The position numbers and the translations under genes were made by a program. DNA of 64,000 nt from Bacteroidota bacterium (GTDB lineage Bacteria; Bacteroidota; Bacteroidia; B-17B0; Aurantibacillaceae), in the NCBI GenBank assembly GCA_020403265.1, contig JADBXZ010000036.1, positions 1 to 64,000 of the forward strand. Reading direction: 5' to 3'. Below the pieces are notes generated by a model. The model saw only the letters and a program-made list of their open reading frames with translations. It was not told where the DNA came from and searched no databases. Positions 25,499 through 34,448 of the stretch are shown here, in pieces (within the stretch, counting starts at the first letter, position 1; each line of letters starts with the position of its first letter).

Positions 25499-26416
25499 AT
25501 GAGCAAACGATATAACATTGGCTGCGCTACCGATAAAAATTATGCACAGCACCTAGGCATCATGATTTATTCGTTAATGACGAATACAGCTTCACCTGAA
25601 TTATTTGACATTTATATTGTTGACGGAGGTATTTTGCCTGAAGACATCAAACGTTTTGAAAGCATATCACAAAAGTTTGGTTGTAAACTATTCTTCTTAA
25701 AACCCGACCGAAAATATTTTGATAAACTCAAAGTATATGAAATATACAGTGAGGCCACTTATTATAGGTATTTTTTAATTGACACAACCACCTGCGAAAA
25801 AATGCTTTTCTTAGATTGTGATATGGTAATTGAAGGTGATGTTATTGAATTATATGAAACCGATCAGCAGGGCAACATTATTTCAGCTGTATTCGAAGCA
25901 TTATGTCCATTAAAACATCTGGAAAAAATTAAACTTCATAAATCTTTTAATGCGGGTATGTTTTTGGTAAACTGCAAAAAATGGCAAGAAGAACAAATTT
26001 CACAAAAAGCCTATCAGTATCAATTGGAAAATGAAAAATTATTAGAATATCCAGATCAAGATTCTCTTAATATCATACTGAAAGACAGCTGGCAAATGGT
26101 TCCTTATAAATGGAATGTAATTGCCAGACTGGGCTTAGTTAAATATGGCATTGGTAAAGCAGATTACCGTATTATTCCGAAAGTGGAATTATTTGATAAT
26201 TATAACAACCCAAAAATTATTCATTACGCCAATCGCCTGTTTAAACCTTGGTATTGGTTAGATCCGTCACCGTATAAATCAAATTACATTCATTATAAAA
26301 ATTTATCTCCATGGAAAGAAATTCCATTCCCCGATAAATCTTTTACCGGTGTTTTTAAGCGAATTTGGTACTACTTTTCTTTCGTATTCAAATACATCAA
26401 ACGGAATAAACTTTAA
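25499..26416 (+). CDS. Glycosyltransferase family 8
   Basis: A 305-aa retaining glycosyltransferase of the LgtC/GspA type. Visible marks are NIGCATDKNYAQHLGIMIYS at the N-terminus, the metal-binding DxD in MLFLDCDMVIEGD, SFNAGMFLVN, DQDSLN and the late HYANRLFKPW. GT8 enzymes add galactose or glucose from UDP-sugars to lipopolysaccharide or related acceptors. It starts 4 bases after the methyltransferase stop, within the glycan operon. Confidence 0.9.
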   Translation: MSKRYNIGCATDKNYAQHLGIMIYSLMTNTASPELFDIYIVDGGILPEDIKRFESISQKFGCKLFFLKPDRKYFDKLKVYEIYSEATYYRYFLIDTTTCEKMLFLDCDMVIEGDVIELYETDQQGNIISAVFEALCPLKHLEKIKLHKSFNAGMFLVNCKKWQEEQISQKAYQYQLENEKLLEYPDQDSLNIILKDSWQMVPYKWNVIARLGLVKYGIGKADYRIIPKVELFDNYNNPKIIHYANRLFKPWYWLDPSPYKSNYIHYKNLSPWKEIPFPDKSFTGVFKRIWYYFSFVFKYIKRNKL

Positions 26417-26438
26417 CGTTAAATAGTTAAATCACTTT

Positions 26439-27365
26439 ATGTCTAAAAAAGTATCCATACTTGTTCCGATTTACAACTCATCACAATTCATGCATTTATT
26501 AATGCAAGCTATTGAAGAGGAGCGTTTAAAAAACAATTGGGCTCTGGAAGTGGTTTTGGTTGATGATGGAAGTCGTGATAAAAGCTACGATAAAATTGAA
26601 GAACTAAGCAAAATTTATCCTTACATCAAGGGCATTAAACTTTCTAAAAATTTTGGTCATCAAATCGCTGTAAAAACAGCGCTTAGTCATTGTACAGGCG
26701 ATTACATTGCCATTATTGATGACGACTTGCAAGACCCGCCATCCTTGCTACCTCGCTTTTTCGCCAAACTTGATGAAGGTTATGATGTAGCATATGGTAT
26801 TAGAAAAAAGAGGAAAGAATCGTTAATTAAACGTTTAGCATATAGTAGCTTTTACCGGATTCTAAAAGGGATGAGCGACATTTATATTCCTATTGACAGT
26901 GGTGATTTTTGTGTGATGAAAAAGCATGTTGTAGATAACATGTTAAAATTACAAGAACAAAATCCATTTTTAAGAGGGATACGCGCCTGGGTTGGCTTTA
27001 AACAAATAGGCGTTGAATACGAGCGCTCCGCAAGAATTGACGGACAAAGTGGTTACACACTTAAAAAATTATTAAAAATAGCTATTGATGGGATTTTCTC
27101 TTTCTCAACTGCACCAATAAGACTAATCACCTTATTGGGTTTTTTGGGTTTCAGTTTTGCGTGCATATATTCTGTTATTACCATCTATGGTTATTTCGTT
27201 CAAAAAATTGAAACAAAAGGTTTTGCAACATTAGTTATCCTGATTTCTTTTTTTAGCTCACTTATACTAATTTGTTTGGGTATCATAGGCGAATACATTG
27301 TTAGAATATACGACGAAGTGCGTCAGCGACCATATGTAGTAATAGAAAAAACGATTAATGTATGA
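26439..27365 (+). CDS. Polyprenyl-phosphate glycosyltransferase (GT2, DPM1/ArnC-like)
   Basis: A 308-aa GT-A fold enzyme with VSILVPIYN, VLVDDGSRDKSYDKIEEL and the metal site IIDDDLQDPP. Two C-terminal membrane helices (about 232-255 and 268-290) follow. This layout is that of undecaprenyl-phosphate glucosyl- or aminoarabinose-transferases that charge the lipid carrier. The GT39-like transferase two genes downstream would use such a lipid-linked sugar. The 3' end overlaps the epimerase start by 4 bases (ATGA). Confidence 0.9.
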   Translation: MSKKVSILVPIYNSSQFMHLLMQAIEEERLKNNWALEVVLVDDGSRDKSYDKIEELSKIYPYIKGIKLSKNFGHQIAVKTALSHCTGDYIAIIDDDLQDPPSLLPRFFAKLDEGYDVAYGIRKKRKESLIKRLAYSSFYRILKGMSDIYIPIDSGDFCVMKKHVVDNMLKLQEQNPFLRGIRAWVGFKQIGVEYERSARIDGQSGYTLKKLLKIAIDGIFSFSTAPIRLITLLGFLGFSFACIYSVITIYGYFVQKIETKGFATLVILISFFSSLILICLGIIGEYIVRIYDEVRQRPYVVIEKTINV

Positions 27366-28288
27366 GTGTGCTTAATGTCGCTGTTATTGGTAGCAATGGT
27401 TTCATAGGTAGTCACCTTACTAACTATCTACTAACCCAAAAAAACATACATCTTACTTTATTTGGTAGAAGCTCGAGAAGCTCATCCAATTCAAATATCC
27501 TATATCACCAGATTAATCTGATGGATAGCGCGTCTAACGCTAACTATTTTAAAGATATAGATTTAATTTACTATTTAGTATCCGAAACTATTCCAGCCAA
27601 TAGTTGGGCAAATCCATTAATCGATGTTGAGAAAAACTTAATTCCGTTTCTAACATTTACTGAATGCATTTCAAAATTGAAGGTCAAAAAAATAGTTTAT
27701 TTAAGCAGCGCAGGAACAGTATACGGCACAACTAATCAAAAGGTAAACGAAGAATTTGATAAGAACCCCTTTTCGCCCTATGGCATTACAAAATTAACCA
27801 TCGAAAATTTTTTACGTTACTATAAAACCAAATACAACATCAATTATGATGTATACAGGATTTCGAATGTTTATGGAAGCGGGCAAGATACTTCAAAAGG
27901 ACTTGGTTTGATAAATACTTTACTTGAAAAAATAATAACCGAAAACAAAATAACTGTTTTTGGGGATGGAAATAATTTACGCAATTATGTTTATGTGAAC
28001 GATGTTGCAAAATTACTTACTTTATCCATAGATAAACCGATTAATAATTCTGAAGTTTATAATTTATCCTCCAATGATACTTTAACCATCAACGAAATAG
28101 TTGAGATGATTAAGAAAGCAGTAACAGAAAAATTTAGCATTCAATATACCGAAAAACGAGACAGTGATAATGCGGCCATAGATTTAGATAACACTAAATT
28201 GCGCAACGCAATGAAAGATTTTAAGTTTACACCCATTCAACAAGGAATTCTTGAAACCTATCAACATCTGAAAAACCATTCTAAATAA
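27362..28288 (+). CDS. NAD-dependent epimerase/dehydratase (extended SDR)
   Basis: A 308-aa nucleotide-sugar enzyme with Rossmann motif VIGSNGFIGSHL, the Ser in YLSSAGTVYG and the catalytic YxxxK (YGITK, within SPYGITKLTIENFLR). The family interconverts or dehydrates UDP/dTDP-sugars; the exact product cannot be read here. It overlaps the GT2 gene by 4 bases and lies 10 bases before the GT39-like gene, so it is part of the same surface-glycan operon. Confidence 0.88.
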   Translation: MSVLNVAVIGSNGFIGSHLTNYLLTQKNIHLTLFGRSSRSSSNSNILYHQINLMDSASNANYFKDIDLIYYLVSETIPANSWANPLIDVEKNLIPFLTFTECISKLKVKKIVYLSSAGTVYGTTNQKVNEEFDKNPFSPYGITKLTIENFLRYYKTKYNINYDVYRISNVYGSGQDTSKGLGLINTLLEKIITENKITVFGDGNNLRNYVYVNDVAKLLTLSIDKPINNSEVYNLSSNDTLTINEIVEMIKKAVTEKFSIQYTEKRDSDNAAIDLDNTKLRNAMKDFKFTPIQQGILETYQHLKNHSK

Positions 28289-28298
28289 CTCTTTAAAT

Positions 28299-29993
28299 AT
28301 GAGCAATAAAATACAGGATAAATCTATTAACCAATTACCAAAAGGCACAATTAAAATCGGGAACAAAACATTTACTTTCTCAACTGAAGAAAAAGTAACA
28401 ACCCTATTATTAATTGTATTGCTACTTTTAATTTATTCCATACGTTCTAAATTTTTATTCATTCCGTTTGAACGTGACGAAGGTATATACAGCTACATGG
28501 GAAAACTAGCTTTAGAAGGAAAAGTGCCTTACAAAGATTTTTACGAAATGAAATTCCCGGGCTTATTCTACTTTTATGCAACGATTGTTGCCTTGTTTGG
28601 TGATACGGTAGAAGGAATGCATACCGGTTTTTTATATGTCAATTTAATTTCTATTTTACTAATTTATTTTGCCGCCAAGAATTTATTCTCCCCAGGTGCA
28701 GGTATTATTGGTGCTACAACTTTTGCATTTGTATCCTTAACACCCAATTTAAGTGGTTTTACAGTGCAAGCTGAACATGGTGTTGCTTTATTCATTAGCT
28801 GTGGTTTGTTTTTTTATGCTCTCGCAAAGAAGCGTAACAAATGGTATTACTACCTGTGCATGGGCTTATCCATGGGCTTGGTTTTTATGGTTAAAACCAG
28901 CGGCGTGTTCATGGCTTTTTGGGGTGGACTAATTATTATCCTAGACTTTATTTTTTCTAAAAAGCCACGCGAATTTAAACCATTTTTTAAAAATTTATCG
29001 ACTTATGCAATCGGTGGTTTTTCTTCCATTGGTTTTTTCTTCTGTATCATATACTTTAAAGGCTCATTCAAAGAAATGCTTTTTTGGACTTATGAATTTT
29101 CAAAAGTCTACGTAGGTGGGGTTAAATTAGAAGACGGCATCCAGTACTTCAAATATTCCAGAGATGCGATTGTACAGAACCATAAATTCTTTTGGGTACA
29201 CAGCATGTTAGCGGTTGGTGTATGCTTGTTCCGTCCTATTAGCTTTCAATTAAAAGCCTTTGGTATTACCTTGTTATTATTTTCCGGGCTTACCATTGTA
29301 CCGGGCTTTTACTTTTATGGTCACTATTGGATACAAACTGTACCTGGTGTTGCATTGGTTTCAGCGTTTACATACCATTGCATCATTACCATTGTTGAAT
29401 CTAAATTTACAAGTAAAAAGTTTAATTTAAGGTATGTGTATTTGGGCATCTTTGCTATGTTAACTATCACACACATAAATGCGTTAAAGTCTTATTACTT
29501 TCATCCAAATTACAATTTAATACTTCGCCAGGTTTATGGCAACAATCCATTTCCTGAAAGCATGGAAATAGCTAAATATATTAATCAAAACTCAAAACCT
29601 GAAGATAACATTGTTTTGATTGGTTCAGAACCTCAAATTTATTTTTACACCAAAAAGAAAGCGCCATCCAGACATGCTTATTTTACGGCATTAGTGAGCA
29701 GTGTGCCTATCCATAAAGAGTGGCAGAGAGAATTTGTAAAAGACACCGAAAAAGCTAAACCTCGATACGTTATATTTTTCAACCATCAATTGTCCTTAAT
29801 GGTTCAACCCAACACTGATAATTATGTATTTGAATGGGCCAATAAATATATTAACGAAAACTATAAAGTAGTTGGTTATGTTGACATGATTAATGAAGGT
29901 TACATGACCAATTATGTTTGGGGTGAACAGGCAGCTGCAACATACAAACCTCAAGCTCCAATGTATGCAGTTGTCTTTGAAAGGAAGAATTAA
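28299..29993 (+). CDS. GT39/ArnT-like membrane glycosyltransferase
   Basis: A 564-aa integral membrane protein with about ten or more helices. The first periplasmic loop has the acidic signature FERDEGIYSYMGKLALEGK and YEMKFPGLF. This is the PMT/ArnT (GT-C) type that transfers a sugar from a polyprenyl-phosphate donor on the periplasmic side. The upstream GT2 enzyme probably makes that donor. The C-terminal ~130 residues are soluble. It is the last gene of the cluster; no clear terminator is seen before 30107. Confidence 0.85.
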   Translation: MSNKIQDKSINQLPKGTIKIGNKTFTFSTEEKVTTLLLIVLLLLIYSIRSKFLFIPFERDEGIYSYMGKLALEGKVPYKDFYEMKFPGLFYFYATIVALFGDTVEGMHTGFLYVNLISILLIYFAAKNLFSPGAGIIGATTFAFVSLTPNLSGFTVQAEHGVALFISCGLFFYALAKKRNKWYYYLCMGLSMGLVFMVKTSGVFMAFWGGLIIILDFIFSKKPREFKPFFKNLSTYAIGGFSSIGFFFCIIYFKGSFKEMLFWTYEFSKVYVGGVKLEDGIQYFKYSRDAIVQNHKFFWVHSMLAVGVCLFRPISFQLKAFGITLLLFSGLTIVPGFYFYGHYWIQTVPGVALVSAFTYHCIITIVESKFTSKKFNLRYVYLGIFAMLTITHINALKSYYFHPNYNLILRQVYGNNPFPESMEIAKYINQNSKPEDNIVLIGSEPQIYFYTKKKAPSRHAYFTALVSSVPIHKEWQREFVKDTEKAKPRYVIFFNHQLSLMVQPNTDNYVFEWANKYINENYKVVGYVDMINEGYMTNYVWGEQAAATYKPQAPMYAVVFERKN

Positions 29994-30106
29994 ACACTAA
30001 GTTTGTTTATTTGAGCCAAGTTTATTCAGTAGAAAACAAAGAATGAGCCTTAGTATATGCGGTAATTGGGTTTAATTATTTTACGGTAAAATTTAATAAT
30101 ATTAAA

Positions 30107-31855
30107 TTAACGAATAACCCAAACTTTTTTTACATCAAAATTACTTGTAGTTTGAACTTTTAATGTATACATACCAGGTACAAAATCTTCCTTATTTAGT
30201 GTTAGGCTGTGTTTACCACTATTTTTAATGGAATAAATTGTTGATCCTTTCATGTCTATAAATTCCAAACTAATAATTTCACCTAGTGAGGAATTAATGG
30301 TAATTTCATTATGCTCCGTTAAAACATCAACACCGTTTTTGTTTGTATTGAATGAGGCTTTAGTGGGCGAATACAATACATCTAAATTTTCAATTAAACT
30401 ATCTTTTTCATTTTGTATTTGGGTTGAAAAATTAGGGGAAGCCAATCTCGAATCCCAAGCAGCTTCGCAACTAGAAATAAATGCAAATAAATTCGCGCCT
30501 TCTTCTACTCCAAATCCATCATTAAATACAATTTCATTTAGTCCTGCATAAATTGCATCCATCTGAGGAAAGTTATAATTTGATGCTACCCCTCCTTTCA
30601 GTAAAATATTACTTCCTGGAACAGTATAAATTGTATTGCCTGTTTGAATTATATCTGCTTGAAAATTATCAGAATAAATAAAATTGTTTTGTGTGACACT
30701 TGCTGTACCAATACAACTGCGTCTGAGCCAAATTTTCATATTTTCCATTTCCATAGTTTGACCATTGTTTACATCATTTGGCGTGATATCTGGCCTTAAG
30801 GCAAAACTATAGATAACGTTCATAGGTTGTACAAATGGGCCAATGAAATGTCTATTTCGCATAAAATAATCTCCAAAATGGGAACTCATATCATTATAAT
30901 CTTTCATTGGTTTCTCTCTGTATTGTTTTTGAATCCTATTATTATTCCAATTATTTTGCCAGTAATATCTATAAACGCTATGAACCACGTTGGAATTAAA
31001 ATACCATTGGATTTTCCAATTATCCCAAATTAAGTCAAATTGATTAAAAGTGTTAGTCAAATCTGTATTTGTTTCATGATGAACACCTTCTTCTTTGTAC
31101 TCAGTACTGTTAGGATTTCCGTCCTTTTTAAAATGATAGGTCATCTTTAAACTTGAATTAGGATTTGTGTTTCCCGGCCCAGTACCAAGAGAACCTGTTA
31201 TTTCAAAAACATCAATTTCTTGTGCCTTTGCACCTTCACCATACAACCAATAGGCTGGCCAAGTTTTTAAAGCGTTTTGATAACACTTAATGTTGGCTTG
31301 ATGTCTGGAGTTGATTGGAAATTTTATCTTTGTCATCATACCTCCCAATGAGTAATCAAAATGCTTTTGTTTGGTTATATAGTTATCTAAATGATCAACA
31401 TACTTAAATTCTTTCGCGGGATTTGCATCGTATTTGGCAGTACGTACAAGCTTCCCATTTAATATTTTAGTTTCAAAACCTGTTGTAACCGCTTCCATAG
31501 TTGATCCATTATTGACCTGCCAGTTTGTACCAGTAATTAAGGTGTCATAAAAACTGTAATCAACCATTCCGTAATTAAAATCATCATTCCAAACCAAAAA
31601 CCATTCTCCTGGAATTGAGGATATTGATGAGGGAGATTCTAAAACATAGTGACTATTATCACAGAAATTTTTATGACCAAATTGATTATCTAGCAAGGTG
31701 TGAACATTACTATTAACCTGCCCTTTAGTTTGAGAAACAAACTCCGGGTCATGACCGCAGCAATAATTTGTAGCAGAAGTATTCCAATTTGGACAATTTT
31801 GTGAAGTAAGGATTATACAATAACATAATATTGAACCGACTAAAGAATATTTCAT
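30107..31855 (-). CDS. GH16-family glucanase-like protein with T9SS sorting domain
   Basis: A 582-aa secreted protein. After the signal peptide comes a Cys-rich segment (YCCGHDPEF) and then a GH16 jelly-roll (about 80-380) with catalytic pattern EIDVFE (about 213-218) and WFLVWNDDFNYG. GH16 enzymes cleave beta-1,3/1,4-glucans or galactans; the substrate here is unknown. The C-terminus (about 505-582) is a T9SS type A sorting domain (PGMYTLKV, VWVIR end). Its ATG shares one base with the TGA of the upstream chimeric gene (TGATG), so translation is coupled. Last gene of fibre operon A. Confidence 0.85.
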   Translation of the reverse strand: MKYSLVGSILCYCIILTSQNCPNWNTSATNYCCGHDPEFVSQTKGQVNSNVHTLLDNQFGHKNFCDNSHYVLESPSSISSIPGEWFLVWNDDFNYGMVDYSFYDTLITGTNWQVNNGSTMEAVTTGFETKILNGKLVRTAKYDANPAKEFKYVDHLDNYITKQKHFDYSLGGMMTKIKFPINSRHQANIKCYQNALKTWPAYWLYGEGAKAQEIDVFEITGSLGTGPGNTNPNSSLKMTYHFKKDGNPNSTEYKEEGVHHETNTDLTNTFNQFDLIWDNWKIQWYFNSNVVHSVYRYYWQNNWNNNRIQKQYREKPMKDYNDMSSHFGDYFMRNRHFIGPFVQPMNVIYSFALRPDITPNDVNNGQTMEMENMKIWLRRSCIGTASVTQNNFIYSDNFQADIIQTGNTIYTVPGSNILLKGGVASNYNFPQMDAIYAGLNEIVFNDGFGVEEGANLFAFISSCEAAWDSRLASPNFSTQIQNEKDSLIENLDVLYSPTKASFNTNKNGVDVLTEHNEITINSSLGEIISLEFIDMKGSTIYSIKNSGKHSLTLNKEDFVPGMYTLKVQTTSNFDVKKVWVIR

Positions 31856-33543
31856 CAAAATTGAATTTTATAGGTTAATGATAAGTTTTGGTTTCTGATA
31901 TAGCCTGGATGAAAATAAAGTTGAATACCACCATAAAAATTAATTGAATAATTATTCCAACCGTTATCATAAACATCTTTCAAACTGATACCTCTTCTAA
32001 CAAAATAATAATCGCCACTTGAAATAAAAGAATACAATAAATTAGTTGAGTAGCTTAGCCCAATAGAACTTTTATGATTTAACTTGTAACCAAAAGACCA
32101 ACCAATATCCTCAGAAAAATAATAATTGTCATAACTAAAACGATTGCTCCTAGAGTTGCAGTGATTTGGAAGACCCGGCGTGGGTGAACAATTATTAGCT
32201 TTACTGTTAAAAAAATAGGAGCCATTACTTTTATGAATGATAAAAGCAAACTCATTAGAAATAAAAAAATCAATTGAAATTTTTTTATAAATAAATCTTT
32301 CAAGGACTCCTAAATTTATGGATTGGTATGTTAAAATTCGATTTGTTCTCTCTAATCCCTCACCTTTGATAAAATCATTTGTTTCTTCTTGCGATAACTC
32401 CTTAAATATATTAGGCATATTTATATCATAACGTGTAAAAGTTGATCCAATTGTTAAACCAAAATTACATTTTTCTTTTTTAGTTAAAAATCTAGCATAC
32501 TGAATTGAGAAGTTAGGTGAAGGATTAATTTTTATTTTTAATAAATGAGAATTAAAATATTTTAATGATACATAAACAGAGATTTCATTTTGATTGTGCT
32601 TCAGAATGCTATCATTTCTAAATACATTATTAAGATTTGTGTAAATATTATTTTTGGCCAAGAATTTACTTTTATTATCACTAATTAAATTCAACTTATT
32701 CAATAAAATACTAGTTACATAATTTAAATTTTGAGTTAGGAGAAAATTTGTTTTATGATGAATTCCTTCAGCTTTTGAATCAGTGCTAAATTGATTTGCA
32801 TCTTTTCTATAGTGGTAGGTCATTTTTAGGCTGGTTGCAGGGTCGTCAGGCGAGCCACTATAAGCTCCGCTTCCACCATTGCCTAAAACTCCACCACCCG
32901 TGACTTCAAACATATCAATTTCTTGGGCCGCAGGTCCGCCACCATAAAGCCAATAAGCAGACCAAAGTTTATTTGGATTTGGTGCGCACCTGATATTGGT
33001 CTGATGATATGCGTTTAATGGGAAATGAATTTTAGTTTGAGTGTTATCGGTAGAATAGTCAAAATGTTTATATTTTGTTGTATAATCTGCGGGATCGATG
33101 TAATAAAATTTTTCAATAGGGCTTGAGTGGTTAAATGCCGTATAAACCAATTTACCATTAGTAACCGAAACATTTTTACCTCTGTAAATCTGCTCAACGT
33201 TTCCATCACCTTCCGGTAAAATATTCGTGCCAGCAATTACAGTATCATATGCGCTCCAGTCAACCAAACCATAATTAAATTCATCATTCCAAACCAAGAA
33301 CCAATCCCCGCCTAAAGATGAAGCGTTAGACTTATCTTCCAAAATATAATGATTTGTATTGCAGAAATTTTCCTGTCCTTGTTGATTATCAAGTAATCTT
33401 TGGTTGACATTTTGAGATTTTAATTCCGGGTCATGACCACAACAATAGTTGGGTGCTTCAGCAGAATTATAAAATGCACAAGGTTGTCCTGTCGCTTGCT
33501 TGAAAATTATATATGTGAATAAAAAAACTAATGTATATTTCAT
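31855..33543 (-). CDS. Chimera: truncated GH16 domain fused to outer-membrane beta-barrel
   Basis: 562 aa in two parts. Residues 1 to about 268 are a paralogue of the next gene's N-terminus: signal peptide, YCCGHDPEL, WFLVWNDEFNYG and intact active site EIDMFE (208-213). Homology stops at EGIHHKTNF. The rest resembles the upstream 33543-34448 barrel protein, e.g. DINMPNIFKELSQEETNDF and CSPTPGLPNHCNS. Half the GH16 jelly-roll is therefore missing, so catalysis is doubtful. TAATG coupling with the upstream gene and TGATG with the next. Probably born by recombination between tandem neighbours. Confidence 0.85.
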   Translation of the reverse strand: MKYTLVFLFTYIIFKQATGQPCAFYNSAEAPNYCCGHDPELKSQNVNQRLLDNQQGQENFCNTNHYILEDKSNASSLGGDWFLVWNDEFNYGLVDWSAYDTVIAGTNILPEGDGNVEQIYRGKNVSVTNGKLVYTAFNHSSPIEKFYYIDPADYTTKYKHFDYSTDNTQTKIHFPLNAYHQTNIRCAPNPNKLWSAYWLYGGGPAAQEIDMFEVTGGGVLGNGGSGAYSGSPDDPATSLKMTYHYRKDANQFSTDSKAEGIHHKTNFLLTQNLNYVTSILLNKLNLISDNKSKFLAKNNIYTNLNNVFRNDSILKHNQNEISVYVSLKYFNSHLLKIKINPSPNFSIQYARFLTKKEKCNFGLTIGSTFTRYDINMPNIFKELSQEETNDFIKGEGLERTNRILTYQSINLGVLERFIYKKISIDFFISNEFAFIIHKSNGSYFFNSKANNCSPTPGLPNHCNSRSNRFSYDNYYFSEDIGWSFGYKLNHKSSIGLSYSTNLLYSFISSGDYYFVRRGISLKDVYDNGWNNYSINFYGGIQLYFHPGYIRNQNLSLTYKIQF

Positions 33544-34448
33544 TATATTTTAATAGTATAGCCAAGATTAATAAAATTCAACATAAACGCATTCGGAAAA
33601 TATCTTATTGTAATTCCTCCTCCACTATAAATGGACTCACTTACTCTTAATGAATTAATTTGCTTAAATGAATATCCTTGCCATAATCTTTTTATAAATA
33701 AACTATTCAACAACCAACTTAGAGTATTACTTTGTAATTCCAGATATATATAATTATTCTGAAGAACATTGTATTTAATTCTTACCCCACTAACAAACTG
33801 AGTATATGTTTTATTAAATAAAATGTTATTGTTTTGAGAAAAACAATGCGAAGGCACGCCTGGTCCAGTGCAACCATACTCTTTGCTAAAACTAAAATTT
33901 TCTGCGTTATTACTTACAGCTTGTAAAATGATTGCTTTTTCAAAGAGTTCGTAAGAAATTTTACGAAATTTATATTGCAATCCTAATCCAATATTTAATC
34001 CTAGGTATTTAAATTTTACCAGCACATCATCGCTTATGGAATTAGGAAATCCGTTTACTTCATCGGTACTCAATTCACGAAAAATATTTGCCACATTTAC
34101 ATCATGGTTTTGATAACTTAATCCGCTCTCAATAAATAAAATACGAGATTTTTTAGGATTAAAATAACGAGTATAATTTAATTCACAACTGTAAATAAAA
34201 CTTGGACTTAGTACTTTATCAATTTTTTTAAATGAACCTATGCCCGAACTGAAATTGATAAAATTAAAGTTATTTAAACTAGAATCCTTAGTAATATTTT
34301 CTTTTTCTTCGTTTTGAGACGAATCAATATCCTGAAGCGCTTTCTCAGCTAAAGTAGGCAATGATTTTAAAGTAAGATCATTTGTTGTTTGCTGGGAATA
34401 AACAACAACTAAACAAAAGGAAAATATAGTTATTAAAAATTCTTTCAT
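33543..34448 (-). CDS. Outer-membrane beta-barrel protein
   Basis: A 301-aa protein with a signal peptide (MKEFLITIFSFCLVVVYSQQ), a polar spacer and then about eight to ten amphipathic strands ending in an aromatic-rich tail (FINLGYTIKI). It is paralogous to the C-terminal half of the downstream chimera, sharing VANIFRELSTDEVNGF and CTGPGVPSHC. Role unknown; it may anchor or export the secreted partners of the operon. The start is the ATG at 34448, which overlaps the fibre gene's stop (TAATG); the TTG 12 bases before is not used. Confidence 0.8.
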   Translation of the reverse strand: MKEFLITIFSFCLVVVYSQQTTNDLTLKSLPTLAEKALQDIDSSQNEEKENITKDSSLNNFNFINFSSGIGSFKKIDKVLSPSFIYSCELNYTRYFNPKKSRILFIESGLSYQNHDVNVANIFRELSTDEVNGFPNSISDDVLVKFKYLGLNIGLGLQYKFRKISYELFEKAIILQAVSNNAENFSFSKEYGCTGPGVPSHCFSQNNNILFNKTYTQFVSGVRIKYNVLQNNYIYLELQSNTLSWLLNSLFIKRLWQGYSFKQINSLRVSESIYSGGGITIRYFPNAFMLNFINLGYTIKI

